The translations under genes were made by a program, and so were the position numbers. Of a DNA stretch of 64,000 nucleotides, positions 44,223-53,083 are shown piece by piece. The DNA is taken from NCBI RefSeq assembly GCF_000337535.1, contig NZ_AOIP01000007.1:45640-109639 (forward strand). Direction: 5' to 3'. Below the pieces are notes generated by a model. The model saw only the letters and a list, made by a program, of their open reading frames with translations, was not told where the DNA came from and did not search any database. How positions within the stretch are numbered: the stretch's first letter is position 1; the number at the start of each line of letters is the position of its first letter. This DNA comes from Natrialba aegyptia DSM 13077. GTDB lineage: Archaea; Halobacteriota; Halobacteria; Halobacteriales; Natrialbaceae.

Positions 44223-45808
44223 CTCCCGCGCACCTCGAGTGGCCGACGCGGGACCTCCTTGCCCACCGCGCGGCGGCGACGCCACAGCGCCGGGCGCTGA
44301 TCGACATCGAAACGGACACCGCGTGGACCTTCGCCGAGTTCACCGGGCGGGTGGATCGAACGGCCGCCGCACTCGAGACGGCCGTCGATCGCGTCCCCGA
44401 CAGTCATATCGGCGTCCTCGTGGACACCCGCCCCGCCTTCGCGACCCTCTTTTTCGCCGCGATGCGACGCGGCGCGACCCTCGCCCCACTGAACGTCCGC
44501 GAAACCGCGTCCGAACTGGCCGCCAAAGCCGACCGGCTCGACCTCGACGCGCTCGTCTGCGAGCGCGAGACGGCATCGACCGCGAGCGAACTCGTCGACG
44601 ACTCGACGCCGATCCTGTCAGTTGACGACCCGACGACCGAGGGCGTCACGGCGCTGTCGACTCTCCATACCGATCCGGGCGAAACGACGGGCGAACCGAC
44701 CGCAGATGGGAAGCAAGTCGAGATCCAATCAGCTGAACTCGATCGTGATCACACACAGCTGCTCATGTTCACGTCCGGCACTTCCGGCGAGCCGAAGATC
44801 GTCCGGTTGACGGTGGGGAATCTGGTCGCCAGCGCGACCGCCTCGGCGTTTCGGCTCGGTGTCGATCCCGACGACCGATGGCTCTGCTGTCTCCCGATGT
44901 ACCACATGGGCGGAATCGCGCCCGTGATCCGGTCGACGCTGTACGGAACGACGGCCGTCGTCCAGCGCACGTTCGATGACCGCGCGACGGCCCGCGCAAT
45001 GGACGAGTTCGAGATCACCGGCGTCTCGCTGGTCCCGACGATGGGCAAGCGGTTACTCGACGCCGGCTGGGAGCCGCCCGAATCGCTCCGCTTCGTCCTG
45101 CTCGGCGGCGCGCCGGCCTCGACCGAGTTGATCGAGCGCTGTCGCGAGGCGGGCGTGCCCGTCTATCCGACCTACGGCATGACCGAGACGGCCTCCCAGA
45201 TCACGACCGCAACGCCGGCGGAGGCGACGGCCCACGAGGGGACCGTCGGCCAGCCGCTCGTTGTCACCGACGTGGCGGTCGTGGACGAGACCGTCGATCC
45301 CGTTCCGACCGGCGAGCCGGGTGAACTCGTCGTCTCGGGGCCGACGGTGACGCCGGGCTATCTCGACGAGGAACGCACGGCGGACGCCTTCTGCGACCGG
45401 GGATTACGGACGGGAGACGTCGGATACCGCGACGAGGAGGGACGGTTGTGGATTCTCAATCGGCGCAGCGATCGCATCGTCACGGGCGGTGAGAACGTCG
45501 ACCCCGGCGAAGTGATCGAGGCGCTGCGCTCTCATCCGAAGATCGAGGCGGCCGCCGTCGTCGGCCTCGAAGACGAGGAGTGGGGCGAGCGGGTAGGTGC
45601 GCTCGTCGTACCGGCCGAAGGGATAGCATCGCTCGCGGTCGAGTCGGTCCGGAAACACTGCGACGACCGCCTCGCCGGTTTCAAGCGCCCGAAGACGATC
45701 GGTGTCGTGGCTGAACTCCCGCGAACGCATTCAGGGACGGTCGATCGGGACGCTGCTCGGGATCGATTGCGCGAGGTCGGCGTCGACGTGACGTCGTCGT
45801 CCTGGTAG
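44219..45808 (+). CDS. menE: o-succinylbenzoate-CoA ligase
   Basis: 529 residues from the ATG at 44219. It adenylates o-succinylbenzoate and transfers it to CoA, feeding menB. AMP-binding motif MFTSGTSGEPKIVRL, then YGMTETASQIT, RTGDVGYRDEEGRLW and GFKRPKTIGVV with the C-terminal Lys. Last gene of the menA-menC-menE operon. Confidence 0.93.
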   Translation: MTPAHLEWPTRDLLAHRAAATPQRRALIDIETDTAWTFAEFTGRVDRTAAALETAVDRVPDSHIGVLVDTRPAFATLFFAAMRRGATLAPLNVRETASELAAKADRLDLDALVCERETASTASELVDDSTPILSVDDPTTEGVTALSTLHTDPGETTGEPTADGKQVEIQSAELDRDHTQLLMFTSGTSGEPKIVRLTVGNLVASATASAFRLGVDPDDRWLCCLPMYHMGGIAPVIRSTLYGTTAVVQRTFDDRATARAMDEFEITGVSLVPTMGKRLLDAGWEPPESLRFVLLGGAPASTELIERCREAGVPVYPTYGMTETASQITTATPAEATAHEGTVGQPLVVTDVAVVDETVDPVPTGEPGELVVSGPTVTPGYLDEERTADAFCDRGLRTGDVGYRDEEGRLWILNRRSDRIVTGGENVDPGEVIEALRSHPKIEAAAVVGLEDEEWGERVGALVVPAEGIASLAVESVRKHCDDRLAGFKRPKTIGVVAELPRTHSGTVDRDAARDRLREVGVDVTSSSW

Positions 45809-45975
45809 TCCCGGGTCGAGATCAGCGATCCGCTCCCGGGACCACCGTGCAGATCCGTGACGGCGGCTGATTCCGAATCGGGCTGCATACGGGGCGTCTC
45901 AGCGCGGGATCCGTCGAGGATGTCAACGGCGTACCCCGCGGTTAGTATTTACATCTGGACACCAAATACGAGCGT

Positions 45976-46131
45976 ATGCCCCACGGTCAAGACGTCGAAG
46001 ACGACACCTCGGAAATAACGTCGGAGTACGAATGTCTTCAGTGCGGGCGCATAGTCGAGGCCGAGACGAATCCCGGCGAGTGCGAGGAGTGTGGCGGCGA
46101 CTTCCAGAACCGGGCGAAATCGATCGAGTAG
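45976..46131 (+). CDS. Micro zinc-ribbon (rubrerythrin-like) protein, 51 residues
   Basis: Reads MPHGQDVEDDTSEITSEYEC, then LQCGRIVEAETNPGECEECG and ends NRAKSIE. Two CxxC knuckles form a rubredoxin-like ribbon of the kind called rubrerythrin-like in haloarchaea. TATTTA at 45946-45951 is 27-28 nt before the ATG, so it is leaderless. Function unknown. Confidence 0.78.
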   Translation: MPHGQDVEDDTSEITSEYECLQCGRIVEAETNPGECEECGGDFQNRAKSIE

Positions 46132-46236
46132 CGGCTTCTTGGTCGCTCCGACAGTTTCTTCGAGCGAACTCCGAGCGCGCTTCGAGCGGTGCACCGGCGG
46201 ATCGAAGTTAAGACTCTCGACCCCCTATTGCGGGTC

Positions 46237-47094
46237 GTGTGTACACTGACGCTCGCCTGGCAGGTCTTCGACGACGCACCGGTCGCCGTCGCCGCGAACC
46301 GTGACGAGGCTCTCGACCGCGACTCGCTTCCGCCCGAGATATACAGCGAGGACCCGCTCGTCGTCGCTCCTCGGGACGCCGAATCCGGCGGCACCTGGCT
46401 CGGTTACAACGAGTTCGGCGTCGCCGCCGGCATCACGAACAAGTGGACCGACGCGGACCTCGCCGGCGACCGGTCGCGGGGATTGCTCGTCGCGGACGTC
46501 CTCGAAGCGCGCTCCGTCTCGGACGCAACCGCGATCGTCGAGGACGCGACGGCCGCCGACGAGTACGAGGGCTTCTCGCTCGTCATCGCCGACGCGGCCG
46601 CGGCCGTCTGCTACCAGTGGGACGGCGACCTCTCCGTCACCGAGTTCGACCCGGGCGTTCACGTCGTGGTTAACGTCGCCGTCGACGACGACGTCGATCT
46701 GCCGTCGGGTCGACCCGATGTCGGACGAACGCAGGCCGACAACGCACAACGGGTTCGCGCTGAACTCGCCGCGGATGCGGACGAATCCGTCACCGAGTGG
46801 CTCACCCGCGCCGGCACCGTCCTCGGCGATCACGAGTTCGGCGTCTGCGTTCACGGCGATGGCTACGGGACGCGGTCGTCCTCGTTAGTTGCGGTCGGAC
46901 CGGGGGCAGCAACGCCGGAGCGGCCGGCCGAAGCGACCTATCGATTCGCCGATGGGCCACCCTGCGAAACGCCGTACCGGCCGGTCGACCTCGGACGGGG
47001 AGCTGGGGAGCATGACGGCGATACAGAGCGAATCGCCACGCTCACAGCGGCACCCGCATCAGCGTTCGGAACGACGACTCGTCGAAACGACTGA
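46237..47094 (+). CDS. NRDE (TANGO2-like) protein
   Basis: 285 residues. I chose the GTG at 46237 because it gives Cys as residue 2 (MCTLTLAW), the N-terminal nucleophile of this family, and because GTTAAGAC lies 28 nt upstream as a TATA box. The naming motif NRDE occurs at AANRDEALDRDS, followed by SGGTWLGYNEFG and GLLVADVL. The family has an Ntn-hydrolase-like fold; TANGO2 in eukaryotes is linked to haem or lipid handling, but the archaeal role is unknown. Confidence 0.83.
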   Translation: MCTLTLAWQVFDDAPVAVAANRDEALDRDSLPPEIYSEDPLVVAPRDAESGGTWLGYNEFGVAAGITNKWTDADLAGDRSRGLLVADVLEARSVSDATAIVEDATAADEYEGFSLVIADAAAAVCYQWDGDLSVTEFDPGVHVVVNVAVDDDVDLPSGRPDVGRTQADNAQRVRAELAADADESVTEWLTRAGTVLGDHEFGVCVHGDGYGTRSSSLVAVGPGAATPERPAEATYRFADGPPCETPYRPVDLGRGAGEHDGDTERIATLTAAPASAFGTTTRRND

Positions 47095-47144
47095 CACTGG
47101 CGTCGAAGGGCACATTTAAGCGGCTCCCTGCCTCTCATACGCAC

Positions 47145-47201
47145 ATGGACGCACACCTGCCTGTCGCGACGAGCATGGAGACGAAGAGGTGGTCACCGTG
47201 A
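47145..47201 (+). CDS. Possible leaderless mini-ORF (18 residues) coupled to the HTH gene
   Basis: ATG at 47145, reading MDAHLPVATSMETKRWSP and ending with TGA at 47199-47201, which overlaps the GTG of the downstream regulator (GTGA). TTTAA at 47115-47119 is 28 nt before this ATG, so the message would begin at the mini-ORF, not at the regulator. It may be a leader peptide that couples translation, or chance. Confidence 0.35.
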   Translation: MDAHLPVATSMETKRWSP

Positions 47202-47548
47202 GCGTCTCTGCAGCCGAAGCAGAACTCTCCGAGGACGAATACGCCGGTCTGGAACTCGTTCGCGAAACCGGCGGTATCCACCAAAGCGACTTCTGGAAGG
47301 AACTCGACGTCTCCTCGCGCAAGGGTAGTCGGATCGTCGAGTCGCTCGTCGAATACGAACTCGTCGACCGGGAGGACACGGTCTACAACGGGCACAACAC
47401 CTACTACATCACGCCGACCGCTCGCGATCTGGATTTCACGCTCCTGATGGCCGGGGACATGCTCTCGCCGTTCATCGGTGAGGAGGAGGTCGATCCTAAC
47501 AGCGACGCGTTCTCGCAGTGGATCATGAACCTCGCGTACGAGGAATAG
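47198..47548 (+). CDS. Winged-helix transcriptional regulator
   Basis: 116 residues from the GTG at 47198 (a GTG at 47189 would add three). A single winged-helix domain: SEDEYAGLELVRETGGIHQS, then DFWKELDVSSRKGSRIVESL as helix-turn-helix, and LVDREDTVYNGHNTYYITPT as the wing. A short acidic C-terminus follows. GAGGTG lies about 10 nt upstream as a weak Shine-Dalgarno. Target unknown. Confidence 0.75.
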   Translation: MSVSAAEAELSEDEYAGLELVRETGGIHQSDFWKELDVSSRKGSRIVESLVEYELVDREDTVYNGHNTYYITPTARDLDFTLLMAGDMLSPFIGEEEVDPNSDAFSQWIMNLAYEE

Positions 47549-47628
47549 ATCGAACAGAGCGGCCGCCGCTTCGATTTTACGGAACTGCCGATCGGGTGCG
47601 TGAGACGCCAAGTTAGCGACGAAAAGTC

Positions 47629-47687
47629 TTTCCCTTCCCTTGTCCCTTTCCCTGCCCTTGTCACCGGGCCCGGGCCCGGGCCCACTC
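47629..47687. terminator. Polypyrimidine tract and GGGCCC repeat between convergent genes
   Basis: A tract of T/C-rich sequence (about 47629-47660) is followed by three tandem GGGCCC units (about 47667-47685). Each unit is a palindrome and the block can fold on itself. It sits between the regulator and gatA, which converge, so it may end one or both transcripts. Confidence 0.4.
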
Positions 47688-47702
47688 ACCTCAGTTGCTC
47701 GA

Positions 47703-48986
47703 TTATTCGAGCGCGCTTGCGGCCCGAATGAGCCGTTCCTCGCCGAAGGACGGGCCGACGAGTTGCAGGCCGACGGGGAGGCCGTCGACATCGCTTTCGC
47801 CGGCCGGAACCGAAATCGCGGGCAGATCCGCGAGGTTCACGGGAACGGTATTTGCGTCTGCAAGATACATCTGCAGCGGGTCATCCAGGCTTTCGCCCTG
47901 TTCGAACGGCGTGACCGGCATCGTCGGCGAGGCGAGCACGTCGGCCTCCGAAAGCGCCTCGTCGAAGTCCTGTTTGACCCACGCACGGGCGTCCTGCGCT
48001 TTCTTGTAGTACTTGTCGTGGTAGCCGGCCGAGAGCGCGTACGTCCCGAGGAGGATTCGGCGCTTGACCTCGTCGCCGAAGCCCTCCTTGCGGACCGCAG
48101 CGAAGGTCTCGTTCCAGTTGCCGTCGGCGTCGGTGGCGGGTCCGTACCGAACGCCGTCGAAACGGGCGAGATTGGACGAGGCTTCCGACATCGCGATCAC
48201 GTAGTAGGCCTCGACGGCGTGCTCGACGGACGGGAGCGAGACTTCGTGGTACTCCGCGCCCTGGGCCTCGAGTTCAGCGATGGCGTCCCAGAAGGTGTCG
48301 ACGACGCCCTCGTCTGCGCCCTCGACCAGTTCGGTTGGGACGCCGATCGTGAGGCCGTCGACGTCGCCGGTTGCGGCGTCGGCGTAGCTCTCCCCGTCGA
48401 GTTCCACCGCTCGAGTCGTCGCGTCTCGGTCGTCCGGTCCTGTGATGACGTCGAGTAGCGCGGCGGCGTCTTCGACGGTCTCGCCGAAGGGGCCGATCTG
48501 CTCTAGGCTGTTGCCGTAGGCGACGAGGCCGTAGCGCGAGACGAGGCCGTAGGTCGGTTTGATCCCGACGACGCCGCAGAACGCGGCCGGACAGCGGATC
48601 GAGCCGCCCGTATCGGAGCCGAGCGCGAGTTCGGCCTCGCCGGCGGCGACGGCGGCGGCCGAACCGCCGGAGGAGCCGCCGGGAACGTGGCCCGGTGCGG
48701 CGGGGTTGTCGGTCGGGCCGAAGGCCGAGGTTTCGGTGGTCGTGCCCATTCCGAACTCGTCCATGTTGGTCTTGCCGACGATGGTCGCGCCGGCGTCTTT
48801 GAGTCGGGAGACGACCGTGGCGTCGTAGGGGGGGACGTAGTCCTCGAGCATCGCAGACCCGCAGGTCGTCCTGACGCCCTCGGTCGAGATGTTGTCCTTG
48901 ATGGCGACCGTGCGGCCGGTGAGTGGGCCGTCCGCGTCGGCGTCGCCGTCGATTCGCTCGTCGGTGATGAAGATGGTATCAGCCAT
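47703..48986 (-). CDS. gatA: Glu-tRNA(Gln)/Asp-tRNA(Asn) amidotransferase subunit A
   Basis: 427 residues. The amidase subunit of GatCAB, which makes Gln-tRNA or Asn-tRNA from mischarged tRNA. The Ser-cisSer-Lys triad is intact: Lys in VAIKDNIST, Ser in GGSSGGSAAAVAAG, and Ser in SDTGGSIRCPAAF. It follows gatC by 16 bases in the same direction. gatB is not in the window. Confidence 0.94.
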   Translation of the reverse strand: MADTIFITDERIDGDADADGPLTGRTVAIKDNISTEGVRTTCGSAMLEDYVPPYDATVVSRLKDAGATIVGKTNMDEFGMGTTTETSAFGPTDNPAAPGHVPGGSSGGSAAAVAAGEAELALGSDTGGSIRCPAAFCGVVGIKPTYGLVSRYGLVAYGNSLEQIGPFGETVEDAAALLDVITGPDDRDATTRAVELDGESYADAATGDVDGLTIGVPTELVEGADEGVVDTFWDAIAELEAQGAEYHEVSLPSVEHAVEAYYVIAMSEASSNLARFDGVRYGPATDADGNWNETFAAVRKEGFGDEVKRRILLGTYALSAGYHDKYYKKAQDARAWVKQDFDEALSEADVLASPTMPVTPFEQGESLDDPLQMYLADANTVPVNLADLPAISVPAGESDVDGLPVGLQLVGPSFGEERLIRAASALE

Positions 48987-49002
48987 GTGCTGGTAGCGTC
49001 GA

Positions 49003-49287
49003 TCAGGAGACGTTCGGCCCCTTGAAGAAGCCGTCCTCGGTCTCGGGTGCGTTCTGGAGTGCCGCCTCGCGGTCTAAGGAGTCACGTACTTCGTCGGGGC
49101 GCATGACGTTCGTGAGGTCGGCCTCGCGCTCGACTTCCGGAACCTCGTCTAAGGTCTCGAAGTACTCGAGAATGTCCGCGAACTGGCCGGTGAACGCCTC
49201 GACCTCGTCGGCTTCGAGATCGACGCGAGCCAGGTCCGCGACGTGGCGGACCGCCTCGGGATTGACGGCGTCGGCGTCGTCGCTCAT
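49003..49287 (-). CDS. gatC: Glu-tRNA(Gln)/Asp-tRNA(Asn) amidotransferase subunit C
   Basis: 94 residues. The short subunit that wraps around GatA and GatB. VRHVADLARVDLEADEVEAF is the N-terminal helix pair, and LEYFETLDEVPEVEREADLT with NVMRPDEVRDSLDREAALQN form the C-terminal wrap. CGCTTACT about 29 nt upstream is a TATA candidate. First gene of the gatC-gatA pair. Confidence 0.93.
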   Translation of the reverse strand: MSDDADAVNPEAVRHVADLARVDLEADEVEAFTGQFADILEYFETLDEVPEVEREADLTNVMRPDEVRDSLDREAALQNAPETEDGFFKGPNVS

Positions 49288-49539
49288 ACGTGTCCGAACC
49301 GCCCTGCGGGGAGTAAGCGTTTCGATACGCTGGGCAGTGTCAGTGCAACGCGGCGGCGATCGGTGCAGTCGAGTTCACTGGACCCGCCATCGCGTGGCCC
49401 GGACTCACATAGTGAAAGACGGATTACTCGCCCAGACGCGCGTTCACTACCTGTACGATCACAGTCTTTAAGTTTCCGACAGCCGTTACACTGGCTACGA
49501 GAGAGCGTTTTCAGCGACGGTTCGATCGGATTCATTACA

Positions 49540-50559
49540 ATGACTGATTCCAGCATTCGAACTCGCAGCGACGAGCAGCGTCAGACCGAGCGAGCGGGTT
49601 CCGGCGAACGGACGAGCCAGCCGGCGGAGCGCGAACGGGACGAACAAGAGCAGGAATACGAGCACGAGCAGTGTCCGGAGTGCGGTGGTCGCCTCGTCTC
49701 CGACGCCGAGCACGCCGAAACCGTCTGTACGGACTGCGGGCTCGTCGTTCAGGAAGGAGAGATCGACCGCGGTCCAGAGTGGCGGGCGTTCGATGCCGCT
49801 GAGAAGGACGAAAAGTCCCGCGTCGGTGCGCCGACGACGAACATGATGCACGACCAGGGGCTCTCGACCAACATCGGCTGGCAGGACAAGGACGCCTACG
49901 GCCGCTCGCTGTCGAACCGCCAGCGCCAGAAGATGCAGCGACTGCGCACCTGGAACGAGCGCTTTCGCACTCGGGATTCGAAAGAGCGCAACCTCAAACA
50001 GGCACTCGGCGAGATCGACCGCATGGCGAGCGCGCTCGGCCTGCCCGAGAACGTCCGGGAGACGGCGTCGGTCATCTACCGACGCGCACTCGAAGAAGAC
50101 CTGCTCCCCGGTCGCTCGATCGAGGGCGTCTCAACCGCGTCGCTGTACGCGTCGGCCCGACAGGCCGGGACCCCGCGCAGCCTCGACGAAATCGCCGGCG
50201 TCAGCCGCGTCGAAAAGGACGAAATCGCCCGCACCTACCGCTACGTCATTCGCGAACTCGGGCTCGAGGTCCAGCCCGCCGATCCGGTGAGCTACGTCCC
50301 TCGGTTCGCGAGCGATCTCGAACTCTCCGACGAGACCGAACGTCGCGCCAGGACCCTACTCGAGACGGCGAAGGAGTCGGGTATCCACAGCGGCAAGTCG
50401 CCGGTCGGCCTCGCCGCCGCAGCCGTCTACGCCGGTGCGCTGTTGACGAACGAGAAAGTGACCCAGAACGACGTCAGCGAGGTCGCGAGCATCTCCGAAG
50501 TGACGATCCGCAATCGCTATCACGAGTTACTCGAGGTCGACGGCGGCGCGCCGGCGTAG
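49540..50559 (+). CDS. tfb: Transcription initiation factor IIB
   Basis: 339 residues from the ATG at 49540; the open frame begins earlier but that region is promoter DNA. N-terminal zinc ribbon CPECGGRLVSD and CTDCGLVVQEG, B-finger RGPEWRAFDAAEKDEKSRVG, then two cyclin-fold repeats (about 135-230 and 240-335). It recruits RNA polymerase to TBP-bound promoters. The first 40 residues are a Glu/Gln/Arg-rich extension. Haloarchaea carry several TFBs, so this is one paralogue. CTTTAAG at about 49468-49474 suggests a leader of about 40 nt. Confidence 0.93.
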   Translation: MTDSSIRTRSDEQRQTERAGSGERTSQPAERERDEQEQEYEHEQCPECGGRLVSDAEHAETVCTDCGLVVQEGEIDRGPEWRAFDAAEKDEKSRVGAPTTNMMHDQGLSTNIGWQDKDAYGRSLSNRQRQKMQRLRTWNERFRTRDSKERNLKQALGEIDRMASALGLPENVRETASVIYRRALEEDLLPGRSIEGVSTASLYASARQAGTPRSLDEIAGVSRVEKDEIARTYRYVIRELGLEVQPADPVSYVPRFASDLELSDETERRARTLLETAKESGIHSGKSPVGLAAAAVYAGALLTNEKVTQNDVSEVASISEVTIRNRYHELLEVDGGAPA

Positions 50560-50703
50560 GGACGCCGACTCCCTCGATTTCCGTCGATTCCCGCCGTTCA
50601 ATGAGTTATTTACCGACCGTCACAGAGGGCGCACGGCGACCGTTGCGAGTTCAGGACGCGCTAATGAGTGCATACTCAAGCGGGTTGTCCTACTGGTGCG
50701 GGT

Positions 50704-50829
50704 ATGGAGTGCGATAACTGCCAGGCAACCGACGTTGCATACACCCTTACGACGCACGTCGCCGGGGCGGCGGACGAACAGATCGACTTGCATTTCTGTT
50801 CGACGGAGTGTCTGCGCGTCTGGACGTAG
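50704..50829 (+). CDS. Micro zinc-binding protein, 41 residues
   Basis: Reads MECDNCQATDVAYTLTTHVA, then GAADEQIDLHFCSTECLRVW and T. Cys pairs CDNC and CSTEC fit a treble-clef/TRASH-like zinc site. CATACTCA about 30 nt upstream could be its TATA box. Gene length and codon use fit a real haloarchaeal micro-protein; function unknown. Confidence 0.7.
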   Translation: MECDNCQATDVAYTLTTHVAGAADEQIDLHFCSTECLRVWT

Positions 50830-50922
50830 CGCCGCTGGTGGCTATCCGCGGGGCCACCCCGCAGTCTACGCGACGAGTTCGTGTTGGCTGACATTCAATA
50901 GTCCCGCGTGAATGCTCTCCGT

Positions 50923-51846
50923 ATGGCACGCACCGATAGCCACCCGCCCGCGACCGACGCGTCGGCCCTCCCGTCAGTTGCCGTCGAATCGATGACGCGC
51001 GATCTTCCGGACGTTCGCTTGCACGTCGTCGTCGGTGGAAACCCGGACGGACCGCTCGTCGTCCTGTTACACGGCTTTCCCGAGTTCTGGTACGGCTGGC
51101 GACACCAACTCGAGGCGCTGCTGGATGCGGGCTACCGGGTCGTCGTTCCCGACCAGCGCGGGTACAATCGTAGCGAGAAACCGACCGATGTCAGCGCGTA
51201 CCGGCTGCGATACTTGACGCGGGATATCGTCGATCTCATTCGCGCCGAGGGCCGCGAGGCGGCATCCGTCGTCGGCCACGATTGGGGCGGAATCGTCGCG
51301 TGGGCCCTCGCCACGCGCTACCCTGATGTCGTCGACCGACTCGTCGCCGTCAACGCACCGCATCCGGTCGCGTTCCAGCGCGTCCTTCGATCGACGCCCG
51401 AGCAGGTGGGGCGAAGTTGGTACGCGTTCGCGTTTCAGCTCCCCTGGATTCCCGAACGGCTCCTCGAAGCCGGCGAGTTCAGTCCGCTCGAACGGATGCT
51501 TCGAGGCACTGCCCCGCCGGGGACGTTCTCGGCGTCGGAACTGGCACGCTACCGTCGCGCCTGGGGCCAGGCAGGTGCACTCACAGGCATGCTCAACTGG
51601 TATCGTGCGAGCGGCCGCTACCCGCCGATCCGAGCGCGCGTCGGGACTCGAGACACCCTCGTCGACGCGCCGACCCTCGTCGTCTGGGGCGACGGCGATG
51701 CCGCGCTGGTTCCTGAACTCGCCCACGAGAGCGTCGACGTGTGTGCACAGGGGCGACTCAAGCGCTATTCCGGAACCAGTCACTGGGTTCCCCACGAGGA
51801 ACCTGCGAGACTCACTGCGGACGTTCGGTCGCACCTGCCGCTGTGA
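50923..51846 (+). CDS. Alpha/beta hydrolase, epoxide-hydrolase-like
   Basis: 307 residues from the ATG at 50923 (GTG at 50908 adds five). Oxyanion-hole motif HGFPEFWYGWRHQ, nucleophile Asp in VVGHDWGGIVAWALA, and catalytic His in SGTSHWVPHEEP. Asp as nucleophile in GHDWGG is typical of epoxide hydrolases and haloalkane dehalogenases, and the cap region supports the former. Cytoplasmic; natural substrate unknown. Confidence 0.85.
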   Translation: MARTDSHPPATDASALPSVAVESMTRDLPDVRLHVVVGGNPDGPLVVLLHGFPEFWYGWRHQLEALLDAGYRVVVPDQRGYNRSEKPTDVSAYRLRYLTRDIVDLIRAEGREAASVVGHDWGGIVAWALATRYPDVVDRLVAVNAPHPVAFQRVLRSTPEQVGRSWYAFAFQLPWIPERLLEAGEFSPLERMLRGTAPPGTFSASELARYRRAWGQAGALTGMLNWYRASGRYPPIRARVGTRDTLVDAPTLVVWGDGDAALVPELAHESVDVCAQGRLKRYSGTSHWVPHEEPARLTADVRSHLPL

Positions 51847-51971
51847 CTCCACAACCGCGACATCGGTGCTGAACGCCGTTCGACTGCCTGCCTCGACCGA
51901 CGATTCCCACGGAATAGGAACGCGCCGAACCTATTCGTTCGTTTCCTTCCAACCATCAGATACCGATTGCC

Positions 51972-52640
51972 ATGGCGCAGGCGACACTCACCCTCACGTT
52001 GCCAGACCACGTCTGGATTCAGCAGGTATCGGCGGCGCATCCGAATACCACGTTTCGAGTTCTTGCCGCCGTTCCCGACACGGAGACGGGGTTCGCACTC
52101 GTCCGTCTCTCGGGTCCAGCGGTCGAGCACGCGCTACAGGACATGAACTCCCACCCGCAGCTCACCGAACTCACGCTCACCCAGCGCAGCGATGGCGAGG
52201 CCACCGTCCACTTCGAAACGACCGAACCCCTGCTGTTGTTCTCGTCTCGCGACGCCGGCATGCCCATCGAGCTCCCCGTCACGATCCAGGACGGCCGCGC
52301 CACCGTCACGGTCACCGGCTCGCGCGACCGACTCGCTGAACTCGCCGAACAGTTCGACCGGCTCGGGCTCCAGTATCAGATCGACACCGTCAGCGAACAA
52401 CTCCACGAGAGTCAGCTCCTCTCGGACCGCCAGCTCGAAGTTCTCGTCACCGCCGTCAGGGAGGGCTACTACGACACGCCCCGGCGGTGCTCGCTGACGG
52501 ATCTGGCTGACCATCTCGGTATCGCCAAGTCGACCTGCAGCGAGACGCTCCACCGCGCCGAGGAAGCGATCATCAAACGATTCGTGGATCAGATCCCCGA
52601 GACGACGGCCGACGAGTCACTCGAAGAACCGTTCGTCTGA
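51972..52640 (+). CDS. Bat-type HTH transcriptional regulator
   Basis: 222 residues. The C-terminal HTH_10 domain is clear: LLSDRQLEVLVTAVREGYYD, then PRRCSLTDLADHLGIAKSTC and SETLHRAEEAIIKRFVDQI. The N-terminal 140 residues form the bacterio-opsin-activator-like sensory part (FRVLAAVPDTETGFALVRLS). It stands at the edge of an AT-rich island. Regulated genes unknown. Confidence 0.85.
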   Translation: MAQATLTLTLPDHVWIQQVSAAHPNTTFRVLAAVPDTETGFALVRLSGPAVEHALQDMNSHPQLTELTLTQRSDGEATVHFETTEPLLLFSSRDAGMPIELPVTIQDGRATVTVTGSRDRLAELAEQFDRLGLQYQIDTVSEQLHESQLLSDRQLEVLVTAVREGYYDTPRRCSLTDLADHLGIAKSTCSETLHRAEEAIIKRFVDQIPETTADESLEEPFV

Positions 52641-53083
52641 GGTTGATGGTGATCTCTCTTGATACCAAAAATGGTAGTTAGTCTCTTATACACAATTCAA
52701 ATACGCTCTTGTGTAGCACATTGTTGATCGCCCGTCGTCTGTCGATTTTTGGTTTGGAGGCGGAGATCAACAATCACAGTCACCAGTGCCGAGCGCAGTG
52801 AATTGGGAGACTCGTTTCGGGAGCGGCGATTGGATCAACAATTTCCTACAGAAGAGCGATTCAAATATGTACTCATAGGTCACTCACAACACAAAATAAG
52901 ACTATATCGTTATAGGTAGAGCTAATAATGTAAAATCATTTTTTAATTCCCTATATGTTTGTCTTATATTGTTCTATGGTCTCTGTCTTTTAGAGATTTA
53001 GTATAAGTAGATAGTATTCAACACACTATAGTATGTAATCATAAGATAGAATTAATATTAACTGAATACAATAACCAATTGCT
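52641..53083. other. AT-rich island, left part
   Basis: GC falls sharply after 52640 and stays low to about 53900. This part has no convincing gene. It holds GATCAACAAT twice (52765-52774 and 52833-52842) and its reverse complement ATTGTTGATC at 52720-52729. ATTAATATTA at 53051-53060, about 27 nt before the ATG at 53084, is the TATA box of the next gene. Confidence 0.6.
52720..52842. repeat. Three copies of a 10-bp word GATCAACAAT, one inverted
   Basis: ATTGTTGATC at 52720-52729, GATCAACAAT at 52765-52774 and at 52833-52842. The first two form a perfect 10-bp inverted repeat with 35 bases between. This could be the scar or end of a mobile element, or a binding-site cluster. No transposase remains. 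Confidence 0.4.

Noticed and set aside
49243..49539. Upstream extension of the TFB frame
   Set aside because: It covers the gatC promoter and the TFB promoter, and the family begins just before the zinc ribbon at the ATG 49540.
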